From Marinilabiliales bacterium (GTDB lineage: Bacteria; Bacteroidota; Bacteroidia; Bacteroidales; UBA12077): a stretch of DNA of 15,281 bases. Below the pieces are notes generated by a model. The model searched no databases. It worked only from the letters and a program-made list of their open reading frames with translations, and had not been told where the DNA came from. The DNA lies in NCBI GenBank assembly GCA_002869305.1, contig PKTC01000059.1:1-15281 (forward strand), read 5' to 3'. Each line of letters opens with the position of its first letter. The stretch's first letter is position 1. Positions 6,721 through 14,550 of the stretch are shown piece after piece. The position numbers were made by a program, and so were the translations under genes.

Positions 6721-8244
6721 ATGAAAAGAGTCTGCGTTTATTCTGTCATCATAATATTGTTTTCTTTTTTCTTTTTATCCTTTAGGATTGCCAATGAAAA
6801 TGAAGAAGATAATTTTGATTTCCCTATAAGCTCTGAAACCGAAGATTGTCTGATGTGTCATTCAACTATAAACCCCGGAATTGTAGAATCCTGGAAAAAT
6901 AGTCTTCATTCAAAAATTACGGTCAGTGAGGCAAATAAAAAATTGGATCTAGAAAAACGTATTAGCTCAATACCAAGCGAGAATAATTTAACTTCCGTGG
7001 TAGTTGGATGCTACGAATGTCATTCATTAAATACAGATAAACATGCTGATTCTTTCGATCATAATGGATATATGATTAACGTTATTGTCAGCCCTGATGA
7101 TTGTTCAGTTTGCCATCAGGAAGAACGAGAGCAATACAAGAAAAATATTATGGCTCATGCTTACGCCAATTTAATGGACAATGATGTGTATAAGAGCTTA
7201 AAATCCACGATAACTGGCGAAATCACATTTGAAGAAGGAAATTTTCATTTCAATGATAATAATAAACTCACAGATGCAGATGCATGCTTACATTGCCACG
7301 GGACTAAGCTTGAAGTTAAAGGTAAAAAGATTGTAGAAACTGATTTTGGTGAATTTGAAGTTCCTGTAATTGAAGGTTGGCCTAATCAGGGTGTAGGAAG
7401 AATAAATCCGGATGGAAGCAAAGGTTCTTGTACATCTTGTCATCCTCGTCATGATTTTTCGATCGAGACAGCCAGAAAACCTTATACTTGTTCGCAGTGT
7501 CATAAAGGACCTGATGTTCCGGCTTACAAAGTATACACAGCAAGCAAACATGGAAATATTTTCAGCTCTAAAGAAAAAGAATATAACTTTTCGAATGTTC
7601 CCTGGGTGATTGGACAGGATTTTGATGCTCCGACATGTGCCACCTGTCATGCGAGTCTACTAACTGACCCGGAAGGTAATGTGGTTGTAGAACGAACACA
7701 TCAGTTTAACGATCGATTATCTTATAGATTATTTGGTGTACCATATGCTCATCCACATCCAATTTCGCCGGAAACAAGTAAAATAAAAAATTCAAGCGGT
7801 CTACAACTGGCAAGTGATTTGGATGGTACACCCGCATCCGAATACTTAATCGATGAACAAGAACAACTTAAAAGAGAAAACTCTATGAAGCAAGTATGTA
7901 ACAAATGTCATAGTGTGTCATGGACAAATAATCACTTTGTAAGACTTGAAAATGTTATTAAAACAACTAATTCACTAACTCAGACATCAACTGAAATAAT
8001 GTTAGAAATTTGGGAACAGCATTATGCAGATAACGCAAACTTATTTGATGAATATATTGAAAGACAATGGACAGATGTTTGGCTTTTTCATGCAAACTCC
8101 ACACGACTATCAGCAGCTATGAGCGGTGGTGGAGACTATGGCGTTTTTGACAATGGCAGATATCAATTGACCAATAAATTGTTTTTATTAAAAGAATGGC
8201 TTGAAGGAAAAAGAAATACCAAAAATAAAAAGAAGAAACCTTAA
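6721..8244 (+). CDS. Exported octaheme cytochrome c, hydroxylamine oxidoreductase (HAO) superfamily
   Basis: From the ATG at 6721 the protein has 507 residues and starts with a standard signal peptide (MKR, then a hydrophobic run to about residue 24), so it is exported to the periplasm, possibly kept as a membrane anchor. An in-frame ATG at 6664 would add 19 residues in front and spoil this, so I prefer 6721. Eight CxxCH heme sites are present (CLMCH, CYECH, CSVCH, CLHCH, CTSCH, CSQCH, CATCH, CNKCH), the first at residue 43 and the last at 393. The order and spacing, SWKNSLH after heme 1, FDHNGY after heme 2, GRINPDGSKGSCTSCHPRH and the SKHG segment after heme 6, are those of octaheme HAO-like proteins. 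Known members oxidise hydroxylamine or hydrazine, or reduce nitrite (epsilon-HAO). A GGGDYG segment near residue 473 may hold the tyrosine that crosslinks to the catalytic heme in true HAO; direction of catalysis cannot be decided. The gene stands alone, with no quinol dehydrogenase partner. Tail is lysine-rich. Confidence 0.82.
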   Translation: MKRVCVYSVIIILFSFFFLSFRIANENEEDNFDFPISSETEDCLMCHSTINPGIVESWKNSLHSKITVSEANKKLDLEKRISSIPSENNLTSVVVGCYECHSLNTDKHADSFDHNGYMINVIVSPDDCSVCHQEEREQYKKNIMAHAYANLMDNDVYKSLKSTITGEITFEEGNFHFNDNNKLTDADACLHCHGTKLEVKGKKIVETDFGEFEVPVIEGWPNQGVGRINPDGSKGSCTSCHPRHDFSIETARKPYTCSQCHKGPDVPAYKVYTASKHGNIFSSKEKEYNFSNVPWVIGQDFDAPTCATCHASLLTDPEGNVVVERTHQFNDRLSYRLFGVPYAHPHPISPETSKIKNSSGLQLASDLDGTPASEYLIDEQEQLKRENSMKQVCNKCHSVSWTNNHFVRLENVIKTTNSLTQTSTEIMLEIWEQHYADNANLFDEYIERQWTDVWLFHANSTRLSAAMSGGGDYGVFDNGRYQLTNKLFLLKEWLEGKRNTKNKKKKP

Positions 8245-8277
8245 CACACAAAGCAATAACAAAAAAAATACAATTAA

Positions 8278-9258
8278 CTATATATAGCTTAATCCTATTT
8301 TTTGTTTTACCAGGTCAATGATATTAATTAGTTTCAAACTTGTAGAAAGTGGTAGTTTGCCACTTTCTATTTCACCATTAACAAGACAGTTATTTACTTC
8401 CTCAATTTCATGGTAATAGCCTTCGCCTGTATAATTTAATTCAAAAACTTGCTTTGGCTTACCATTTAGGTATAATGAGATTTTCTCTGAATGATGAAAT
8501 CTTCTGTGCAATTTAATATGCCCTTTGCTCCCGTAAATATATGCTTCTATAGGCGTATCTGCTTCGGTAGTAGACTCGAGTATTGCCTTTGCTGAGTTTT
8601 GATAATTAAATAGCATGGCACAAAAACTATCAACTCCGGTTTCAGCAAATCGTGCCATTGCACTTATTTCTAATGGATATCCTAACACAAGCAAACTTAA
8701 ATAAATGGGATAAATACCGATATCTAATAAAGAACCTCCACCAAGTCTTTTATTAAAAACTCTACTATCAGGATTGTACTCTGCTCTAAAACCAAAATCA
8801 GCTCGTATAGAGTTTACATCTCCGATTACATTACTATACAAAATTTCAATAAGTTTTTCAGTAGCCGGAATAAATCGGGTCCAGATACCCTCCATCAAGA
8901 ATAAATTCCTTGACTTTGCTTCTTTAAGCATGATTTCAACTTCATTTGAATCCATGCCTAATGGTTTCTCGCACAGAACAGATTTGCCATTTTTTAAGCA
9001 CATCATAGTGTTTTCGAAATGAAATACATGAGGTGTAGCAACATACACAATATCGATTTCAGGACTTTTTACCAGTTCTTCGTAAGAATTAAAATACTTA
9101 ATTGAATTGTACCTTTGTTTAAAAATCTTGGCCTTTTCTGAATTTCTTGAAGCAACACCATAAAGTGTAGCCGTATCAGAAAGGTTTATATCGCTGGCGA
9201 ATTTATTAGCAATCTTACCTAAGCCGATAATACCCCAATTTATATGCTTTTTTAACAT
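8278..9258 (-). CDS. Gfo/Idh/MocA family NAD(P)-dependent oxidoreductase
   Basis: A 326-residue cytoplasmic dehydrogenase of the dihydrodiol dehydrogenase-like branch. The N-terminal Rossmann fold shows GIIGLGKIA at 9-17 and a strand ending ATPHVFH at 74-80; the family lysine lies in CEKPLGM (EKP at 97-99), and the second half has the GGGSLLDIGIYPI segment with the catalytic-site D/H-type pattern common to this family. The substrate is probably a sugar or sugar derivative, oxidised at a ring hydroxyl. It is the last gene of the sugar operon, 32 bp after the SGLT-type symporter, and no signal peptide is present. The convergent cytochrome gene ends 33 bp away and I see no terminator hairpin between them. 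Which sugar it acts on cannot be read from sequence. Confidence 0.92.
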   Translation of the reverse strand: MLKKHINWGIIGLGKIANKFASDINLSDTATLYGVASRNSEKAKIFKQRYNSIKYFNSYEELVKSPEIDIVYVATPHVFHFENTMMCLKNGKSVLCEKPLGMDSNEVEIMLKEAKSRNLFLMEGIWTRFIPATEKLIEILYSNVIGDVNSIRADFGFRAEYNPDSRVFNKRLGGGSLLDIGIYPIYLSLLVLGYPLEISAMARFAETGVDSFCAMLFNYQNSAKAILESTTEADTPIEAYIYGSKGHIKLHRRFHHSEKISLYLNGKPKQVFELNYTGEGYYHEIEEVNNCLVNGEIESGKLPLSTSLKLINIIDLVKQKIGLSYI

Positions 9259-9290
9259 CTGTTATACCTTCCACGTATTGAGATATTGCA

Positions 9291-10934
9291 TTACCAAAAA
9301 ACTGTATAAAGAATTACCAGAATAACAAGCATAACGTAAGCTGCAATATTAAATCGTTTGCCAGTAATAAAATTTACTCCATGTAATGGTATTGCCTTTG
9401 GGTCATCATCCTGCTTTCCGCTTTTAAGAGAAACTCCCATTATAATGGTTATCGTAATAATAAGTGTATAAAACATTTGATCTAGAAAAGGCATTGATAT
9501 AGGCAAGAATTTTAAGGCCAGTGCAACAGGTATTGAAGATAAAATTCCAGCTATTGCTCCTTTTACAGATGTTTTTTTCCAGAATAATCCCATTAAAAAC
9601 ACTCCAAGAATTCCAGGACTCACTAATCCAGTATATTCTTGTATGTATTGGAACATTTGAGGAATTGAACCCAATGAGTTCGCAACAGAAACTGCTAAAG
9701 CCAATGCAATTAAAACGGTTACTCTTCCAGCTCTAACCAATTGCTTATTTTCAGCGTTTTTATTTATGTATGGTTTATAAATATCCATGGTAAAAATGGT
9801 AGCTGTTGAGTTTAACATGGAAGCTAATGATGAAACGATTGCAGCAGATAATGCAGCTACAACCAAACCTTTCAATCCAACGGGTATAAAGGTTCCAATT
9901 AACCATGGGTACGCTCTATCATAATCAATGGTACCATTTGCTTTTTGAAATACATTTGATACTCCATCAATGATTGTCGTACCATCATGTTGCGTGTACA
10001 TAACATAAGCAATGATTCCTGGTATTACGACAATTAAAGGAATAATAAGCTTTAAAAAGGCAGCAAATGCAATTCCTCTTTGTGCTTCTTGCAATGATTT
10101 AGCAGCTAATGCTCGTTGTACTATATACTGGTTAAAACCCCAATAATATAAATTTGCCACCCACATACCACCAATTAATACCGCAATTCCCGGTAAATTT
10201 GAAAACTCGGGATTATCCTTTTTTAAAATCATGTGAAATTTATCCTGTGCAACATCATAAATGTGAGATAAGCCATTAAATACGCCTCCATCAGGAGTAA
10301 CATGATTTAAAGCAATAAAAGTTGTTATCAATCCGCCGGTAACCAATAATACTACCTGAATAACATCAGTCCATGCTACTGCAGATAAACCACCCCATAC
10401 TGAATATGCCGCAGCAAAAAGGGCTAAACCGATCATGAATGGAACAATTGTTGACCCATCTCCCACACCTAAAATAGTATCTAAAGCCTTAGCACCCAGG
10501 TAAAGCACAGAAGTGAGATTTACAAAAATAAATAGAGAGATCCAGAATACAGCCAGGATAGTTTTTAACGAAGTATTGAATCTTTTTTCCACAAATTCAG
10601 GGATTGTATATAAGCCTTGCCTTATGAATATGGGAAGAAAGTATTTACCAACAATAATTAATGTAATTGCTGCCATCCACTCGTATGAAGCTATGGCCAA
10701 TCCCACTGCAAAACCAGAACCTGACATTCCAATAAATTGTTCAGCAGAAATATTTGCTGCAATTAGAGAAGCACCTATAGCCCACCAAGGCAATGATTTG
10801 CCCGCTAAGAAATAATCTTCGGCGGTCTTTTCAGTACCCTTTTTTGTTCTTGAAACATACAGTCCTACAGTAATTATAACTACTGCATATAATGCAAAAA
10901 TTATGTAATCTAGTACGGCAAAATTTTCATTCAT
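9291..10934 (-). CDS. Sodium/sugar symporter, SSS family, vSGLT-like
   Basis: A 547-residue inner-membrane protein with about 14 hydrophobic helices, importing a hexose with Na+. It follows the Vibrio parahaemolyticus galactose transporter vSGLT closely over its whole length, as I remember that sequence (SLPWWAIGASLIAANISAEQ, GLYTIPEFVEKRFN, ANLYYWGFNQY, FQYIQEYTG). Sugar-site residues of vSGLT have counterparts: Q66 and E85 (Q69, E88), N261, Y264 and W265 (N260, Y263, W264), K295 (K294) and Q429 (Q428). Sodium-site elements are kept too, with A59 and I62 in TM1 and the serine pair at 368-369 in TM8. Galactose or glucose is therefore a fair guess for the substrate. It lies 71 bp after the GPH symporter and 32 bp before the oxidoreductase, inside the - strand operon; that gap has no exact promoter match. 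Confidence 0.95.
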   Translation of the reverse strand: MNENFAVLDYIIFALYAVVIITVGLYVSRTKKGTEKTAEDYFLAGKSLPWWAIGASLIAANISAEQFIGMSGSGFAVGLAIASYEWMAAITLIIVGKYFLPIFIRQGLYTIPEFVEKRFNTSLKTILAVFWISLFIFVNLTSVLYLGAKALDTILGVGDGSTIVPFMIGLALFAAAYSVWGGLSAVAWTDVIQVVLLVTGGLITTFIALNHVTPDGGVFNGLSHIYDVAQDKFHMILKKDNPEFSNLPGIAVLIGGMWVANLYYWGFNQYIVQRALAAKSLQEAQRGIAFAAFLKLIIPLIVVIPGIIAYVMYTQHDGTTIIDGVSNVFQKANGTIDYDRAYPWLIGTFIPVGLKGLVVAALSAAIVSSLASMLNSTATIFTMDIYKPYINKNAENKQLVRAGRVTVLIALALAVSVANSLGSIPQMFQYIQEYTGLVSPGILGVFLMGLFWKKTSVKGAIAGILSSIPVALALKFLPISMPFLDQMFYTLIITITIIMGVSLKSGKQDDDPKAIPLHGVNFITGKRFNIAAYVMLVILVILYTVFW

Positions 10935-11005
10935 TCTATTCGTTTTAAATTATTCTCAATATTTCACGTTAATACTAAATAAAGTATACAATAGATGAAT
11001 TTTTA

Positions 11006-12493
11006 TTAAGTTACATCCTCCTCCAATCTTCTATTCTCCAAATCAATTTTTATCGTTTCCAAAGTTTTATCATCTAACTTATACCATATTAATAATAAGG
11101 CTGTAACCAGATATAGAGCCCCCGGCACAACTGAAAATAGTAAACGTAAGCTAATTAATGCTTCATCGGATTGTTCAAATGCGCTACCATCATAGTTTGC
11201 TACTGTTAATATCCATCCTGCCAAACCTGTTGCAATTCCGCCTCCTAACTTTTGAGCAAATGTTGTTGCTGAAAAGAATAGTCCAGTTGCACGTCTTTTA
11301 TTCTTCCATTCTGAATAGTCTGCAGTATCAGCTATCATGGCCCATAATAATGGAATCGTTGGAGCAATAGCTAACTTTGAAAGAACATTTATGGTGTGTA
11401 ATAAATAAAAATCATCTTTACCAGGAATATATAAAGCCATAGTTAACACTCCGGCAATGGCAGAACAAACCAAATACACGTTACGCTTTTCAAATCGTTT
11501 AGTGAGTGGTCGTGCCAAGAGCACACCTATTATTAAGGAGACCGTGGTTAAAGAATATAAAATCGTGGCCTCATTCTCATTCTTAATAAAGTACTTAAAA
11601 TATTGGTTAATTACGCTCCCTTGTAGAAGTATTAATACAAAAGTTATGATTCCGAGTATAAAAAGTATAACCCAAGGTTTCAAACCAAAAACATTTTTCA
11701 AATCTTCTTTGAGATCACTTTTTTGATTTTTAGGTGGTTCTATTCTTTCTTTCGTTGAAAAATAAGAAATAAGCAATAAGACCACCCCCACACAGGCTAA
11801 AATAATAGCAATTGATTGAAAGGCTCCCTGTTCAAACTGGGTGACTATATTTTTCAAAGTCCCTGTTGAATCCAACATCGAGGCTTCACTCCAATTATAG
11901 CGATTGATATATTCAAGTGCTTCTTGTGGAAGATGAATGCTTTTTGCATAATCCAGCACATCATCTTTTATTAAAAAATTCTTAAAGAACATGGTGAAAC
12001 TTACTATAAACATTCCCAGGAATCCCAGGAAAAAACGATACTGGTTAAGTAAAGTACGTTCACCAGAATCGGCGGTCATAACCCCTGAAAGTGCAGAGTA
12101 TGGTAAGTTAACCGCTGTGTAAAAAGTACTTAACAACAAGTATGCACAGGTTGCATATATTATTTTTCCAGTTTGTTCGAAATCCGGTGTACTAAATAAC
12201 ATAATTAAGGCTGCACCCAATGGTATAGCAAACCATAACATATAAGGTCGGAATTTTCCGTTTTTGGTTTTGGTTCGATCAGAAATTATACCAATCATTG
12301 GATCTGAGATTGCATCCCATATCCTTGCAACCATCATTATTGTTCCTGCCGCAGCAGCAGAAATTCCATAAACGTCTGTAAAAAAGAAAAACAAGAACAT
12401 ACCTGCCATATCCCACGCGAAGTGAGAAGCTGTATCACCCAGTCCATAACCAATTTTTTCTTTGATCGATAGTTTTGCTATTATCTTGTTCAT
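11006..12493 (-). CDS. Glycoside-pentoside-hexuronide (GPH) cation symporter, MFS, MelB-like
   Basis: A 495-residue inner-membrane protein with 12 predicted helices. The N-terminal KIGYGLGDTASHFAWDM (13-29) and DAISDPMIGIISDRTKTKNGKFRPY (60-84) are classical GPH motifs. MelB's cation/sugar aspartates D19, D55 and D59 correspond to D20, D60 and D64 here, so coupling to Na+ or H+ is likely intact. The second half begins near residue 265 (KPWVILFILGI) and repeats the fold. An insert of about 50 residues, polar and rich in Tyr/Asn/Ser (about 175-225), lies between TM5 and TM6 regions. These proteins bring in glycosides or oligosaccharides; given the two GH17-like genes just upstream (nearest stop 50 bp away), a short beta-glucan oligosaccharide is a reasonable guess. 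A sodium/sugar symporter follows, so the operon carries two uptake routes. Confidence 0.92.
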   Translation of the reverse strand: MNKIIAKLSIKEKIGYGLGDTASHFAWDMAGMFLFFFFTDVYGISAAAAGTIMMVARIWDAISDPMIGIISDRTKTKNGKFRPYMLWFAIPLGAALIMLFSTPDFEQTGKIIYATCAYLLLSTFYTAVNLPYSALSGVMTADSGERTLLNQYRFFLGFLGMFIVSFTMFFKNFLIKDDVLDYAKSIHLPQEALEYINRYNWSEASMLDSTGTLKNIVTQFEQGAFQSIAIILACVGVVLLLISYFSTKERIEPPKNQKSDLKEDLKNVFGLKPWVILFILGIITFVLILLQGSVINQYFKYFIKNENEATILYSLTTVSLIIGVLLARPLTKRFEKRNVYLVCSAIAGVLTMALYIPGKDDFYLLHTINVLSKLAIAPTIPLLWAMIADTADYSEWKNKRRATGLFFSATTFAQKLGGGIATGLAGWILTVANYDGSAFEQSDEALISLRLLFSVVPGALYLVTALLLIWYKLDDKTLETIKIDLENRRLEEDVT

Positions 12494-12543
12494 CTTTAAT
12501 TTTTATAGAAAGTTAATATAAGTTTTAATACTATTTCTGAACC

Positions 12544-13626
12544 TTAATTGAGGTGTGAATAAATCTCATTCATCACTTTTTTAGGTTTTCTTTCCTCCGT
12601 AAATATTCCCCAATGTTTTTCAGCACCCATCGGATTATTTGAGTCTCCTTTCCAACTTTCATCGAATGCTTCAAAGAAAAATGTAGTTATATGCATCTCT
12701 TCTGCCCATTTCATAATATCATTGTAATACTGTAATTGCTTATCTTCATTAGCTCTTTCTCCAAACTCTGATGCTATTGTTGCCCATCCTGCCTCACTGA
12801 TAACAATTTTTGAATCTGGTAAGGAATCTTTAACTTCCTTGATATTTTCAATCGTAAATGACATCCCCTCATTGATATCTTTTCCCTCCCACACAGGATA
12901 AGTATGTACAGCAAGAAAATCCACGACTTTTGCCAGACTGCTTCCGTGTAAGGCCCACCATTTATAGTTTTCAGCAACAGTAACGGGCTGTTGAATCGCT
13001 GCTTTTACTTTTTTAACATATGAAATTATTGTATCGACATCCATCAGGTGATCATTCCACTCAACCAAAGCTTCATTTCCAACATTAACAGATACCACAA
13101 TTTCTTCATACTCGTTAGCCAATATTATTCCCTTCTCGATCTCTCTCTTGTTTAATTCTTTGTTTTCTTTAAGTATATGATCAGGAATTGGTTCTGTTAT
13201 CCATGGGCATCCTTCATGGTTACTCAGTTCTGCTCTTAACCAGATTCCTAACATCACTTTTATATTAATGTTATTTTCTTTTATAACCTTGAGAACCATT
13301 TCTGAATTTTCTCCACTATCGTATACGCGAATTAATTTAAAATTTGAGTTATAAGAAAGTATTTTAAGATCTTCAAGAATTTCATCATAGCTTGGATTAA
13401 TTGCTCCATCTCCACGATCAGGATGTTGTCCTTTTCTAAAACCTGAATAGCATACTGCTTTTGAAACACCAACTAACAAATCATTCTTTTCCTGTTTAAT
13501 TCCATTCTCCTTATATTTTGAATCCTTCATAGTATTTTTATCATTCTTGCATGCTACAATGCCAAATAAAACAATTAATATGGTTAAACTTAATTTCTTA
13601 AATCTTACTTTATGTTTAATCTTCAT
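12544..13626 (-). CDS. GH17-like beta-glucanase, lipoprotein
   Basis: A 360-residue lipoprotein. The signal peptide runs MKIKHKVRFKK, then a hydrophobic stretch, then the lipobox GIVAC with Cys26 as the acylated residue; after it comes a Lys/Asn/Asp-rich linker. The position after Cys (KNDKN) allows surface export in this phylum but does not prove it. The catalytic (beta/alpha)8 barrel starts near residue 52. GH17 signatures: FKLIRVYD (96-103), SVNVGNEAL with the putative acid/base Glu185, HTYPVWEG (241-248), and VISEAGWA with the putative nucleophile Glu278. A FDESWKG segment (321-327) follows. The length (about 310-residue barrel) and pattern fit the bacterial GH17 exo-beta-1,3-glucanase group (COG5309) better than plant-type enzymes. 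It sits 39 bp after a cytoplasmic GH17-like gene and 50 bp before a sugar symporter. Linkage (1,3 or other) and endo/exo mode are unknown. Confidence 0.85.
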   Translation of the reverse strand: MKIKHKVRFKKLSLTILIVLFGIVACKNDKNTMKDSKYKENGIKQEKNDLLVGVSKAVCYSGFRKGQHPDRGDGAINPSYDEILEDLKILSYNSNFKLIRVYDSGENSEMVLKVIKENNINIKVMLGIWLRAELSNHEGCPWITEPIPDHILKENKELNKREIEKGIILANEYEEIVVSVNVGNEALVEWNDHLMDVDTIISYVKKVKAAIQQPVTVAENYKWWALHGSSLAKVVDFLAVHTYPVWEGKDINEGMSFTIENIKEVKDSLPDSKIVISEAGWATIASEFGERANEDKQLQYYNDIMKWAEEMHITTFFFEAFDESWKGDSNNPMGAEKHWGIFTEERKPKKVMNEIYSHLN

Positions 13627-13665
13627 GATTTATCTATTTAATAATTGATAAATGAAAAGTTATAT

Positions 13666-14550
13666 TCAGAATTTTAGGTTTTCATCCTTATCCCAAATAC
13701 CCCAATAAGCACCAACATCTCCTTCATCGGAAATTTTCCAGGATTCGTCAAAAGAAGAAAAATAGAATATATCAATATCCTCTTCTTTTGACCATTTCTG
13801 TGTATTTAGAAAATAAATTAATGCATTTTTAACAGAGTGTTCTGCTCCATAGATTTCCTCACCTTTACTTTGCCATCCGGTTTCTGTAATTATTACCCTT
13901 TTATCACCTGAGGCTTTTACTGCTCTATTGAACATATCTTTCATATATAGTAAAGAATATTCAATACTACAGCCCTCCCAAAAAGGATAGCAATTTGCAA
14001 GGATTATATCGCAAGCTTTTGTGATATTAGGTCGATTTTCAAACTCGTAATATGCATCTACGTATCCCACAGGAATATTAGGAATCTCGTTTTTAACACG
14101 GTAAATATAAACCAACAATTCTGCTTCTGTTAGATCGCCACGATACATTACTTCGTTTCCAATAGCAATAATATCAGCATATCCTTCTTTAGCCAATTGG
14201 ATAAGATTTGCTATTTCTCTTTCATTTATTTCCTCATTCGTACCTAGCCACGCTCCTACCATTGTCTTTAAACCTTTTTCGTGTGCAATACGAGGAATTA
14301 ATTCATTTCCTTCAGTACACGAAAATGTTCTTACCCAGTTTGTATATGGCTTTATAATTTCTATTCTTTCTCTGATTTGATCTTCTGTTAACTGCGTTCC
14401 TGGTTGCTGCCCTTCAAGATAATGACTAAAGCATATTCCATGCATACCCGTTTTTAAAGTTTCATGAAAAAGAGAAACCAGCTCATCCTGATTTTTATAC
14501 AGAGCATTTATTCCGGTTAAGGCTAATATTTTTTCATTACTACCAGACAT
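13666..14550 (-). CDS. GH17-like enzyme, cytoplasmic (no signal peptide)
   Basis: A 294-residue enzyme whose first residues (MSGSNEKILALTG) are polar and lead straight into the barrel, so it is cytoplasmic. GH17 landmarks: WVRTFSC (72-78), IIAIGNEVM with putative acid/base Glu133, NCYPFWEGCSIEYSLLYM (186-203), and VIITETGWQS with putative nucleophile Glu223, closest to the canonical GH17 ETGWPS. FSSFDESWK (264-272) matches the same position in the lipoprotein paralogue. It is clearly related to that neighbour but shorter, lacking about 60 residues at the N-terminus including the lipobox. The ATG overlaps the stop of the upstream gene in TAATG (shared base 14550), so the two are translationally coupled and probably act together. 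Role by inference: hydrolysis or transglycosylation of imported beta-gluco-oligosaccharides. No bacterial GH17 from cytoplasm is known to me as a characterised example. Confidence 0.82.
   Translation of the reverse strand: MSGSNEKILALTGINALYKNQDELVSLFHETLKTGMHGICFSHYLEGQQPGTQLTEDQIRERIEIIKPYTNWVRTFSCTEGNELIPRIAHEKGLKTMVGAWLGTNEEINEREIANLIQLAKEGYADIIAIGNEVMYRGDLTEAELLVYIYRVKNEIPNIPVGYVDAYYEFENRPNITKACDIILANCYPFWEGCSIEYSLLYMKDMFNRAVKASGDKRVIITETGWQSKGEEIYGAEHSVKNALIYFLNTQKWSKEEDIDIFYFSSFDESWKISDEGDVGAYWGIWDKDENLKF

Noticed and set aside
7288..7650. A 120-codon open frame on the - strand opposite the octaheme cytochrome
   Set aside because: It lies fully inside a well-supported + strand gene, its protein is low-complexity with repeated Ile/Arg/Phe/Thr, and it has no recognisable motif. 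It is a shadow of the CxxCH-rich coding strand.
10513..10815. A 100-codon + strand frame opposite the SGLT-type symporter
   Set aside because: Antisense to a strongly conserved membrane protein; no motif and no promoter or start context. The same applies to shorter frames opposite the helicase, the GPH symporter and the GH17-like genes.
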